64,000 nt of DNA, taken from assembly GCF_000699445.3 (NCBI RefSeq), contig NC_067197.1, positions 29,495,809-29,559,808 on the forward strand, written 5' to 3'. Made by a program: the position numbers and the translations under genes. This document shows, piece by piece, positions 1 to 11,190 of this stretch. The notes under the pieces were generated by a model. The model ran no database searches and was not told where the DNA came from. It saw only the letters and a program-made list of their open reading frames with translations. The stretch comes from Schistosoma haematobium (taxonomy: Eukaryota > Platyhelminthes > Trematoda > Strigeidida > Schistosomatidae). Positions within the stretch are counted from its first letter, which is position 1; each line of letters opens with the position of its first letter.

Positions 1-870
1 TTATTCTATTTCATTATAGTTATAGCAAAATATTTATTTATTCTTTAAAATTAGTTAACTCATTCTTCTTGTTATCATGATTATATTGATAAACATTTAA
101 CTCTTTATCGTTACCTATTTCACTCTATTTTATATTCACATCTAATAGTAACAATATATTTAATAAGTGAAAAAAAACACACTTGATATTCAGTTCTCTT
201 TTAAACTCATTATCTTCTTCTTATTAATTTATTTTGATCACTGTGCTTATCAATGATTAGAGATAAATTCATAAATTGAATCAGTGATATTCATGTGATC
301 AAAGAAGATTCACATGAAAATCAACATTTGAAATTATCTAATTGTTAATAATCAAGATTTTATATATCATAATTAATACAAATTCAGTTTACATATATAA
401 TCAACATTATTTAACAGTAATAACCATAACAACAACAAGGAGAAGAAGAAGGAGAAGGTGGAAAGATCTCGTCACTTTAATTTATTAATACTTAATAAAA
501 TAAACTTGATTATTGATAATCATCAACATTATTATCATCATCATCATCATCATCATCATCACGAAGTTCATCATCATTCAATTTCACCTCATTTTCATTT
601 TAATTGACTAAATTAAGTTTTGATGAAACTGGAAAAAATATAACGTGATGACGTTTTAAAAAAAAAGCAAATAAATTTAGTGCATTTCACATCTTATTTT
701 CAAAATTAAACATCACAGAAAAAGTGATTTGATGGATTCATTATTTTGAAAATTTGCATGAATAACATAAATTACATAATAAATTTAAACTTTGCGGAGT
801 ATTGAATATTGAATGAAGTGACCATTTTTGATGTTTGTTTTAAATGTTAATATATAAATTTTCGTAGATT
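1..870. other. AT-rich intergenic DNA, no gene seen
   Basis: Very AT-rich sequence with no ORF of note. It contains a short ATC trinucleotide run (about 533-562) and a purine-rich stretch near 437-465. I see no coding, RNA or transposon signature. Confidence 0.6.
533..562. repeat. (ATC)n microsatellite
   Basis: About ten tandem ATC/TCA units, visible directly in the sequence. Confidence 0.9.
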
Positions 871-1072
871 AGTTGAAGTTAGACATTAACACTTTTGGAT
901 ACCGGCTCAGTGGTCTAAAGGTTAAGTGCTCATGCGCGTGACCTATAGGTCCTGGGTTCGAATCTTGTGAGGCTCACTGTTGAGGAGTCCAGCAATATAA
1001 CGAAACGGTTGTCCAGTGCTTCCAGGTTTTCGATGATGGTCTAGCTTTAATTGACTCATGATTTCAACTATT
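871..1072 (+). repeat. tRNA-derived SINE (SM-alpha-like)
   Basis: The sequence has an A-box-like segment (TGGTCTAAAGGTTAAGTGC, 911-929) and a B-box-like segment (GGTCCTGGGTTCGAATC, 948-964), the internal pol III promoter of a tRNA. A non-tRNA body follows, with the ACGAAACGG..GTCCAGTGCTTC and GGTCTAGC..TTGACTCATGAT..TCAACT blocks that recur at 9,976, 25,815 and 28,530. The tRNA acceptor stem is not preserved, so this is a retroposon and not a tRNA gene. Similarity to the known schistosome tRNA-related SINE family is from knowledge, not from a search. Confidence 0.75.
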
Positions 1073-1074
1073 AA

Positions 1075-3596
1075 GATTAATACAAATTTATTTTTGAAAA
1101 CAACAACTTAATATTGTTATAATATCAAATAATTATTAGTTATAAGCATTACTTCATGTTAAAACAAGTGGTGAATATATGGCCTTCTTATTCAATAATT
1201 CATTGTTTCTTGTTCTATGCAATTGATATAAAGTTAAGAATTTACAGACTTCAGAAATGATAAACGACTTATATCAGTTAGTGACTCATTAGATAAACAT
1301 TCTGACTGTTAAAAAAAGAATGAAATCGAGTTCAGTAATTCTAAAGTTTAATTAGGTCTAATAGGCTAAATGCTAGCTGACTACAATGTACAAGAAAATA
1401 ATGCTGTACTATGAAGATAGACAAAGTGGAAAATCTATGCTAAATATATAAGGATTTATCAAATAAAAGACTGGGAACTTGGTTGACATTCTGAATAAAC
1501 TTATTATCGATGTTTAAAGTACAACATTGAAAAAAGTGATATGATTTAAATATTTATTTTATGGCTAGTCTTTGCAAAAATCTCATTGTTCACGCGTGTG
1601 ATTGTAGACAACATGATAGTTTTGTGGTAAAGTACATTGTAGATTAAAACTATTTGTAGTTCCATAACTATTAAGTATTAGTCAAACTGTTAAAGAATGC
1701 AAACCCATGCTGTTCCTGAAGGTTCTTGGATCTTATGGACAGCAAATAAATAACATGTTTATCGTGAAAATATGTTTCGAAAATAATACACACTAAATCA
1801 GTTTGATCCGATTATTTGGGATACACTAAAGTTTATTAGATATTGTAATAGAGAAATGTAGAAATAATAAAGTTAATTGAAGTTCAATATAATAAATTTT
1901 CGAAAAATAAATCAATATCACTTTCAAAAGAACTCTCTATGGAACAACTAACTGAATAATATGGAAGAAGGATCAACATCCATCTTGAAAATATTAAAAA
2001 AAGAAGAAACGACTATAAAATAATGAAAGAACCAAAAGATCTCAGATGTTCTATGTGAATCTTACATAGAATTTACTATAATCATTAAAAACACTACAAA
2101 ATATCTATTTGGAAACGTTCTATTGAAACGAGACGTGTTTTTATAAGTTTTAATCAGTGCCAGTATGTAAGCCATATAAAACGTTACTGAATAAAGTATA
2201 TAAGTTATTTTACTTTCAACGAATCAATATAACCCCATAAACACCATGTTTTCTTGTAAGTGTTAATGATCAAGACATTGCAAATTTTTAAATGATACTT
2301 GGCACATTAATGCTGCATGTAGTTTGATATTTCTACGGAGAAACTTAGGATACGATATGGAAATAACTCATTCGTAACATGCATTATGTTTTCAAAATAA
2401 TGATTGGCAATGTCATCTAAGAACGCTCTTTTCCTCCTATTTTAAACTAGCTAGATAAATGTACCTTATTAATTATCAAGTTGTGAGTATAGATAATATT
2501 AAAAAGATCAGTATGGGGGAGTTTGTAGAGATTATTGAATGCTGTCGGGGTCACAAACCAACATAACTTAGAAAATCATCGAAAACGAGGAAACGCTGAA
2601 CATCCTAGCAAGGGACTTCTTAGCAGTCAGTATACACGATCCTACCGGGGATCGGTTAATTATATCCAAACATTATTTTAAAAAGTCAATAGATCAACCA
2701 AAATTGATTACATTCATTAAATATCAACTGAAATCTGTTGGTGAGTAACTACTGTAAGTTCATGACTTCTTGTCCAATGACAATCATACATAAGATCTCG
2801 ACTTTTATATTTATTAGATAAATTTCAATTATCTTGGTAAAAGAACCAAATAATATAAACAATCTATTCTTTCTATTTCACCAATTATCGTTTTAATCCA
2901 CATAGAATCTTTTGTCATTCATAAATACTTTATTATATCAAGTTAATTTTCTTCAAAAATCTCTTCTTTAGCCTATTGTTTAACTAAAGGATATTAAATA
3001 GTTCAATAGTTTATAAACTAGTATTCCACCAATTACTTATAAGTGTTTACTTATCATTTAAACATTAAAACAATTCGCTGTTATTCCTACTGTTATTAAG
3101 TCCTTAGTTTCTGCATTTAAACAAACTAAATATTTCAAAAAATGGAATGAGATTTTTAATCTTTTGTATAGATGAGAGAAATAGTAACAAAAACAAATAC
3201 ACAATGAGTTTATTGTTTCCTACAAACATTATCCCATAGTCAAAATGTTTTATAAATAAAAAAACCTGATTCAGATATTTAATAAACGAACATTTAATTT
3301 TATGCACACAATAATGACTAGTGAATTTCAAAAGGGTCAGAAGCATGACAGTTGTCTAGAATGGTAATAGATGATCATAACACTATATCAAACATTATGT
3401 TATTCAACACCGATATTGGTTTTAATGGTAGAATATTAACAGACAAATGAAAAATTTTAAAAATATACACATTTAATCTTTAAAAATAAGAAACAATTCT
3501 TTAAATTATGATAGACCGTTTATAAAAGTTACTTATTATATAAACATTACATGTTAAATTTTGTTGATATCACAATAAATATGCCTAAGCATAGGT
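1075..3596. other. Intergenic AT-rich DNA, no gene seen
   Basis: No ORF here resembles a known protein; the longest (minus strand, 3,104-3,346) is low-complexity and hydrophobic, as expected by chance in AT-rich DNA. A slightly GC-richer block near 2,515-2,660 may be an old repeat. Confidence 0.5.
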
Positions 3597-4185
3597 AGCA
3601 TAATTGATGAACACGGTGGATCTGATGAAGATGTGAAGGTGAGAATCGATAAAGCAAGGGCAGCATATCTACAATTGAAGAACATCTGGAACTCAAAACA
3701 ACTGTCAATCAACACAAAAGTCAGAATTTTCAATACAAATGTCAAAACAGTTCTACTCTATAAGGCGGAAACCTGGAGAACTACGAAAGCCATCATCCAC
3801 AAGATACAAGTGTTTATCAACAGTTGTCTACGTAAAATACTTCGGATCCGTTGGCCAGACACTATCGGCAACAACCTACTGTGGGAGAGGACAAACCAGA
3901 TTCCAGCGGAGGAAGAAGTCCAAAAGAAGCTCTGGAAGTGGATAGGACACACATTGAGGAAAGCACCCAACTGCATCATAAGGTAAGCCCTCACATGGAA
4001 TTGTCAAGGCGAAAGAGAAGAGGAAGATCAAAGAACACATTAGGCCGGGAAATGGAGACAGACATGATTAGAATGACCAACAATTGGATAGAAGTAGAAA
4101 GGAAGGCCCAGGACAGAGTGGGTTGGAGAATTCTGATTGGCCGTCTATGCTCCATTGTGGGTAACAGGCGTAATTAAGTAAGTAA
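3597..4185 (+). mobile_element. 5'-truncated RTE-clade LINE, 3' end only
   Basis: This is the C-terminal part of an RTE reverse transcriptase, beginning inside the motif [18 protein letters not shown] and running through [30 protein letters not shown] and QDRVGWRILIGRLCS. It ends in a TAAGTAAGTAA tail typical of this family. A frame change near 3,985 splits the reading into two ORFs. The copy is truncated at its 5' end, as expected for target-primed reverse transcription. It is nearly identical to the inverted copy at 7,300-7,886, including 106 identical residues in one reading frame. Confidence 0.88.
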
Positions 4186-4254
4186 TGCCCAAGCATGTGT
4201 GTTTTGCACAACACCAATATAATGATAACAACAATATTCTGTTAGAATACGTAA

Positions 4255-4500
4255 CAGAAAATTGATGTCAGGAAACGATCGACGGGCGGTTCTGACTATT
4301 ATTGGATTTTTTAACAGTACGTGTCCGTAATCCAACCGGTGATCGAACCCAGACCCTTCAGATCTCCAAGCGCTCGCCTAAGGTTTGTACTACTGTTGCC
4401 AACAATTACCCCATAATTCCGACTTTACTCAGTTTGCGATATTGCACAACCATCACAAACCTATGTCACTGAGGTTACTTATCTCACGTCCAACATGGTT
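4255..4500 (-). repeat. tRNA-derived SINE, second family
   Basis: On the minus strand there is a B-box-like GGGTCTGGGTTCGATCACC (about 4,338-4,356), preceded by an A-box-like segment (CTTAGGCGAGCGCTTGGAG). The rest does not match the SM-alpha-like copies in this window, so it is probably another tRNA-derived family. Boundaries are approximate. Confidence 0.5.
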
Positions 4501-4504
4501 GAGC

Positions 4505-7295
4505 TAACTACAAGAAGAAAAACGAAAGTTCCATTCCCCAATTATCGAAGGAATTTATTTAAGTTTAATGATTTCGCACTTTATATAAAAACCGTTGTCC
4601 ACTTCCAGGTGGAATTTCATTTCTCTAACTTCAAACTTTTTGATTCACCTAACCAAATTCGCTGAAAAGTATCGTTGACGGTTAAAAAATGTGGAGTACC
4701 CTCAATAATAGCTGAAGTTAACGAAGAATGCTGTTTTGTCTCTTATGAAACTTGAATTATTCGTGAGTAAAAAACATCTCAATCCATCCAGTGTCATATT
4801 CAGTACACTTATTTAAAACAAAGGATTTGACATATATAAATGACGTTTATTGAGGACTGAACATACTTATCATGGGTGGAAATGAATGATCATTGTGTGA
4901 TATTAAAACTCACTATGGCTGAAAATGTGGAGGATTGAATATAGACTCAGTAAACTCAGCGTAATAAGCTAGCAAAGATACATCCGAGTAACCGATTTAA
5001 TCCTCTATAGGATCATGGATATTGATTTTTGAGTGTTCTAAGATCGGGACAAAATGGCTGCTTAAATTCTCCTAATCATTGAAAGTTTATCAGAATAATC
5101 TACCTTGCAAAGAAAACCTATTTCAAAATTTGCCCATACTTGACTATTGGTATAGTTTACTGAACAATTTGATATAACTATTCAACCAACCTATGGAAAT
5201 GTACACCTGCTGATAATCTTCAATCTACTTTTTTATGTATTATTTATTGATAAGAATACGGTTGTATGTCTATATAAAACAATTCTACAATGAACATTAA
5301 CTAAATATAGCAGGCAGCTTTTTTAATCTAGCCAGACAATACTAAAAGCATCTTTTTTAAAAGAATTACCAACTTTAGGATAAAAACCATTTTAATGGAA
5401 GTGAAAAAATTCTTCTTGAAATGTTTCTAGCAATAAATTAATTCACATCTATGACATTGAGAGACAGTGATATTCGCTAGTAAGGTAATGATTTTGATAA
5501 CAAGGAGCAGGTTTTCATTTTTTTGTTTTTACAGCAGTTGTACTGTATCAAATTCATTGTGAATTATGAATGGTTTGCAAACAAAATCATCGGTTGTTTT
5601 TTTACTTTACTGTTATACCGATCTAAATTTGTATAGAATGTGTTATTGATCAGTTTCAATGAGATTGATCATTGTCAAATGTGCTGACGTTATTCTACTT
5701 TATTGTTATCCGGAAAATATTTGTAGCATTCCACATTTTTGAATGATGTTTTCACATTGGATTGTTATCTATATGGTGTTTTTTGTTTTTTATCTAGCCC
5801 GTGGAACTACGTTGCATTTTGTATGTTTGTTGTAGGGTTAAACTTCATGGGAACAGCTATAGTCTGTGTAGTAATCTCAACGTGAAAGGTTCAGTTTATG
5901 CAACGAGTTTAAGGAATGTAACTAGTTTATTTTGAATGCGTCATTTTTTTCATATCTTACAACTTAGCCATGATTCTTATCTTCTTATGTTTGTATGTGT
6001 CATTCATAGAAATGAAGAGCTTGTTGTTATATAGCTGGAACACATAAATGAACTGGATAATACCTAAAAGACAATAATGGATAAAGGCTATGTAATAAGC
6101 TATTTAACTATGTGTTTCATTAGTATGCGCACAATATAAAGCATATTCTAGGAATTACTCATTTTGATGTATAATGTCTTTCACGGATCTGTAAAAAAGT
6201 TCACAAAGTAGGATTTCATGGCTGTGACTAATGCGGTGTGTAGTGTTATTTGGGGGCAGATGATAAGAAACTATGAAAATATGTTTCATATTGTTTGGTA
6301 TTCATCAACAGTGTATACCTGATGATCCCCGATAAATTTGACCCCGTGACATCTAACTTCGCAGTAGGAGACTCTACGATTGAACTACTTGGACAGCGAC
6401 TGATCTATAGGACTGATATGTACGCACGACTTTCTAATCACTATATAGTAACTGATTTCATGTTGACGACTTGTAACCACTACCTTACATCTTGATATAG
6501 TGCATAAGACATCGAATCAATTAGACGAGTAGCTGCATTGCAGCTTGACCGATAGAGTTCGATCAGCACTAAGAATTACTTGACTGACATGAAATGAGTC
6601 CTTATTCCGTGACCAATCAATTGTAAATAACATAATGTATGTATCTACAAATCAAGCAACTATAAAAATTCAACTTGTTATACTGATTCGGTATTGTAAC
6701 TTGGGCTACAAAAGATTTATGTTAGGCTCTACTTTGATTAGAACTGACTAACTTTATGGCTAACAGCTCATGATCTTGAGTCCACCCTTTAAGTAATTAT
6801 TCAATAATACATTGTAAATCAAAATGAAAATCATAATTTCTACAACAGTGTATGATTTTTATTAAAATTTTTATTTGATTCCTTAGGTAAGTTAACCAAC
6901 TACGATGACAGGCTCAATGAGAAAAGATATAAAATAACATTGATTTTTCTGCAAAGAAAAATTGTATACTAATGACTTAATTTTTGTTTACAGTACCATA
7001 GATTGAGTATTGTGAGAATGACGCTGCAGTTAACAATCTATCAAAATATAATCAATATAACCCAATGGTGCTTAGGTTATATTTAATGAAACACATATAA
7101 AAGTGAGAGAAGACTTATTCATCTTTAATTTGGTGGTCCATTACGTCAGGCTTTATTATGTGAAAACAACTTACTAAAACTGCCTTATTAACACCTTAAT
7201 AGCACAACCTGATGTTAAAGCTATATTAAACATCAAACAAGTGCAACCAATAAATACCAAGCGATCAGTTCGCCTCATGAATGCCACAAAGACCT
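4505..7295. other. Intergenic DNA, no gene seen
   Basis: This is the spacer between the two inverted RTE copies. No convincing coding exon is visible. A GC-richer patch around 6,300-6,560 gives a short 66-codon ORF without recognisable features and could be an old repeat. Confidence 0.5.
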
Positions 7296-7299
7296 GGTA

Positions 7300-8623
7300 T
7301 TTACTTAATTAAGCTTGTTACCCACAATGGAGCATAGACGGCCAATCAGAATTCTCCAACCCACTCTGTCCTGGGCCTTCCTTTCTACTTCTATCCAATT
7401 GTTGGTCATTCTAATCATGTCTGTCTCCATTTCCCGGCCTAATGTGTTCTTTGATCTTCCTCTTCTCTTTCGCCTTGACAATTCCATGTGAGGGCTTACC
7501 TTATGATGCAGTTGGGTGCTTTCCTCAATGTGTGTCCTATCCACTTCCAGAGCTTCTTTTGGACTTCTTCCTCCGCTGGAATCTGGTTTGTCCTCTCCCA
7601 CAGTAGGTTGTTGCCGATAGTGTCTGGCCAACGGATCCGAAGTATTTTACGTAGACAACTGTTGATAAACACTTGTATCTTGTGGATGATGGCTTTCGTA
7701 GTTCTCCAGGTTTCCGCCTTATAGAGTAGAACTGTTTTGACATTTGTATTGAAAATTCTGACTTTTGTGTTGATTGACAGTTGTTTTGAGTTCCAGATGT
7801 TCTTCAATTGTAGATATGCTGCCCTTGCTTTATCGATTCTCACCTTCACATCTTCATCAGATCCACCGTGTTCATCAATTATGCTGCCCAAATATTTAAA
7901 GGCTTTTACATCTTCCAAATCTTCTCCGTCAATTGTGATTGGATTGGTGTGTGTTGCGTCGCATCAGAGAATCTTGCTTTTCCCTTTGTGTATGTTGAGA
8001 CCTACTGCTGCTACACTAGTCGTTTTCTCCTGCATTTGTTGTTGCGTTTGGGATAGAAGGGCCAGGTCATCTGCGAAGTCTAGACCGTCTAGCTGCATTC
8101 TAGCTGTCCACTGTATCTCATGCTTCCCCACATATGTTGACATCTTCATGATCCAGTCGATCATCAGGAGAAGGAGAAAGGGTGAGAGTAAGCAACCTTG
8201 CCTGACACCGGTCTTTACTTCAAACGACTTTGTCAGCTATCCTCCATGCACGATTTTGCAGTTTAATCCATCATATGTATTCTGTATGATATTGACTATC
8301 TTCTGAGACACGCCGTAGTATCGAAGAAGCTTCCATAGTGTTGCTCTGTCCACGTTATCAAATGCTTTTTTGTAGTCAATGAAGTTGATGTAGAGTGATG
8401 AATTCCATTCAATTGATTGTCCCACAATGATCCGTAGTGTTGCGATTTGGTCTGTACATGATCTATCCTTACAGAATCCTGCGTGTTGGTCACGGAGTTG
8501 GGCGTCCACGGAGTCCTTCATCCTGTTTAACAATATCCTGTTGAAGACGTTTCCTGGTATTGAGAGAAGAGTGGTGCCCTTCTAGTTATCACAGTTGCTA
8601 AGATCGCCTTCCTTGGGTATATA
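7300..8623 (-). mobile_element. 5'-truncated RTE-clade LINE, RT plus 3' end
   Basis: Read on the minus strand, this covers RT from IPKEGDLSNCDN through LLNRMKDSVDAQLRDQHAGF, INFIDYKKAFDNVDR (RT motif A region), CLLSPFLLLLMIDWIMK, LDFADDLALLSQ (the catalytic FADD box, about 8,060-8,085) and the C-terminal QDRVGWRILIGRLCS, then a TAAG tail at 7,300-7,312. It is a pseudogene: a stop follows NCDN at the start, another interrupts before LTKSFEVKTGVRQG, and frames change near 7,960 and 7,497. Its 3' 587 bp match the inverted copy at 3,597-4,185 almost perfectly. The 5' truncation is at about 8,623. Confidence 0.9.
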
Positions 8624-8624
8624 T

Positions 8625-9060
8625 ATGTTTACGCTCATGACAATTAATTTACCGTAGAAATACGAGTTTACTCATTTTTCTAATGTTTTTTTACAAAAGC
8701 TCGATACCGTCTACATGTAATATAACACAGTATATGAAGTTGTGCGATGATACAATGTTTTAAAATGTAGACCTGGTTTACACTGTACAATTATCAATGA
8801 TAACAAATTATTAATTATACAAATGATGAATGATCTCATTCTTGAATAAATACCATTTGAAATGAGAAATCAATATATATATATACATCATCAATGAGTT
8901 AGACACAACGCCCATTATAATTTATAAATATGGCCTAAACGTCCATAGATGAATCTGACTGGATGTTAAAATTTCTGGTACAATCTTTATGCCATCCGGA
9001 TTGATAACCTTTATAGGTCATATGATGATTACATACAAAATTCAAATAATTGATACTGTT
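8625..9060. other. AT-rich spacer, nothing recognised
   Basis: No ORF, RNA motif or repeat that I can identify. Confidence 0.45.
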
Positions 9061-9062
9061 CA

Positions 9063-9350
9063 AAATTGTTATAACTTGTGAACCTGTTTTTCCCTGTTAT
9101 CGGATAACGCAACGATACCGCCTATTAGAGAGCAGCAAATTATCGATCGAACAAGTGACGCATAAAACACGTGCGAGCAACCTAGAGTCCTGATTGGTCC
9201 TGCTTCCCTGTCTAGCCCAGCCAGTTGAGTCCAGAACACCGATCTCAGTCTCTGCAGTGCGAATCCTTTTATTTTAAACATACGGAGTTTATATACCAAT
9301 CAAACCGACCACAACGTACCATAAAATAGAAAATAACATTTGTACAATAT
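9063..9350 (-). repeat. Dispersed repeat fragment, unclassified
   Basis: On the minus strand the block contains GTGTTCTGGACTCAACTGG followed by CTGGGCTAGACAGGGA. A diverged relative lies on the plus strand at about 25,560-25,690 (GTGTTCTGGACTCGACAGG then CTGGGCAAGAAGGA). Higher GC than its surroundings suggests a transposon fragment, possibly an LTR, but I cannot name the family. Confidence 0.4.
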
Positions 9351-9359
9351 TTGGCCAAA

Positions 9360-9970
9360 AGTGGCTGGGACTGAGGGAGATAGTAATTAATAGACAGGCC
9401 ATAACTCAAGAATGCTAAGTCGTATAGTAATAGTCTATGGGTCAAATTAAAGCTTATAATAAGAGCGACATGAATATGAACAGTTTAGTTGCATGACAAT
9501 TATACGATAAAAATATACTCATAGTATTGGTCCATAAATGGATCCCAAAAATCTCCATTCATTATTCTTATCGAGATATAACAAAAATAAAAAGGTTTTA
9601 AAAAATAAATTAACCTATCACTAGGAATGAATCAGTTTTATAGTAAATGGTCTTATATTACTGAGACCTAAATATCAAGTATATTATTTATCAGATGTAT
9701 TATTGAGTCATTATCAAATCTAAAAGATAAAATGAAATGTTATACTCAAATAAGAAATATAAATCTAGGGGAAAAACAATTATCTAAAAACTTATGATTT
9801 CCTTAAGTTAAATTAGTTGATATCCATGTATAAATTTTGTTTAAAATTAATAAGTAGTCTAGATTATAAAACTTCTTTATTATTATTATTTCTTTTAAAA
9901 TGTCTTAATACATTATCAACTCAGGGATATCTTGAAAATATTCCGTGTTTCTTCTTTTTGATTGAGATCA
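9360..9970. other. AT-rich spacer, nothing recognised
   Basis: No supported feature; a 61-codon ORF at 9,817-10,002 is low complexity and runs into the SINE. Confidence 0.45.
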
Positions 9971-9975
9971 TGAAT

Positions 9976-10330
9976 CGGTTGATGTTAGACCACCACTGTT
10001 AGACCAGCACTGTACGGCCATTTCGTTCCATTGTGGGACTCCTCAGCAGTGCGCATCCACGATCCCGCTCGCGAGATTCGAACCCAGGGCCTTCGGTCTA
10101 GCGCGCGAACGCTTAACCTACAGGACCACTGAACTGGCATCCAATGATGATAGTGTCTAACATCAACCAATCCACGAAATTGCGCGACCAACTTCCATTG
10201 TACTGAGGTAGATACCTGTCTCTACCCGACATGGATTAGCACCACTGGTTACGGCTTCTCACTAGAACTCCGAGAATCCCCTCACAAAGCTAGTCACTAG
10301 TGAGCCCATGTTACTTACTAGTATAGGGGT
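9976..10330 (-). repeat. tRNA-derived SINE (SM-alpha-like), long form
   Basis: Minus-strand copy of the SINE at 871. It carries A-box (CAGTGGTCCTGTAGGTTAAG) and B-box (GCCCTGGGTTCGAATCTC) segments and the shared body (ATCGTGGATGCGCACTGCTG, GAGGAGTCCCACAATGGAAC). An extra GC-richer block at 10,195-10,330 (plus strand ATACCTGTCTCTACCCGAC onward) adjoins the tRNA-like head and may be a 5' extension of the same unit or a second repeat. Confidence 0.72.
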
Positions 10331-10334
10331 TGTG

Positions 10335-10799
10335 GATATTCTTCTTCTTTTTCTCTCTTTTCAAACTCCTTTATTTTTCTATTTAAAATAATTAAGTGAT
10401 GATATGAACATGTGTCATTCATTATTTTTACACACACACACACACACCAAAAAATTAATGATACATTTAAACAAACAACTATGAAACTTGCTTTTTTTCA
10501 AATACCAAAATCAAATTTTTAATCAATAATGATAAACATCAGAGGAAATTTTTTTCCTAGAAACGTTGGTATCTTGCCATCTTAAAATAAGATGCATAAA
10601 GGTATTATAAAATAAAACTGTAGAAAATTTCTACCACAATAAAACAATGAAATATTGAATGTTGAACATTTAACATTCTTTTTAAAAATAAAAAAATATC
10701 AATGGATTATAGTTTGGTAAATAAAAAAGGAATGAATCAAGAGAAGAAATTTCTTTTAAATTACTTTTTTATCATGGCACTACATGAATATATATCAGA
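10335..10799. other. AT-rich spacer with short (CA)n
   Basis: Contains an (AC)n run at about 10,432-10,447 and otherwise only AT-rich sequence without a recognisable gene. Confidence 0.5.
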
Positions 10800-10804
10800 G
10801 AGGG

Positions 10805-11185
10805 TGTAGGAAGCAATTTCCAACAGGTTTAATTCTGAGCTATTCTCTAGACCGTCGAATACAGAGTCTTGGTTTGGCCAAAGTCAGAACAAGTAAGCTA
10901 TTTGGCTAGATAAACTTTATCTGTTTCTAAAACATAAATTAACATCGTTAGTGTACAAACAAACCGTACGGTCTATTTATACGGGGAAAAAACAGACAAA
11001 TAACATACCGAACAGTAGCCGGAGAATAGGAAAGATGAGTCAACAAGCAAATATTGCTTTACAATGAACATCAAACTGCGATTGGTTAATAAAGAGATAC
11101 AGTCACACAAGGTCAAAGGGAGTTAATGTGGTGGTGGGCGTTTCACTTTATTATTGGTAGGTTCGTCTATCGATCACATTTTACA
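10805..11185 (-). mobile_element. Solo LTR with 5-bp target duplication
   Basis: The 381-bp block starts TGTAGGAAGC and ends CACATTTTACA, so it has TG...CA ends on both strands. It is flanked directly by GAGGG on the left (10,800-10,804) and GAGGG on the right (11,186-11,190), a perfect 5-bp duplication. On the minus strand a TATA-like TATAAATA lies at 10,974-10,981, which sets the orientation. There is no internal coding region beside it, so it is a solo LTR left by LTR-LTR recombination. The family is not identified. Confidence 0.75.
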
Positions 11186-11190
11186 GAGGG

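Noticed and set aside
900..975. tRNA gene
   Set aside because: A and B boxes are present but the acceptor stem and CCA-side pairing are absent, and SINE body sequence follows.
3104..3346. 80-codon minus-strand ORF
   Set aside because: Low-complexity hydrophobic reading expected by chance in AT-rich DNA.
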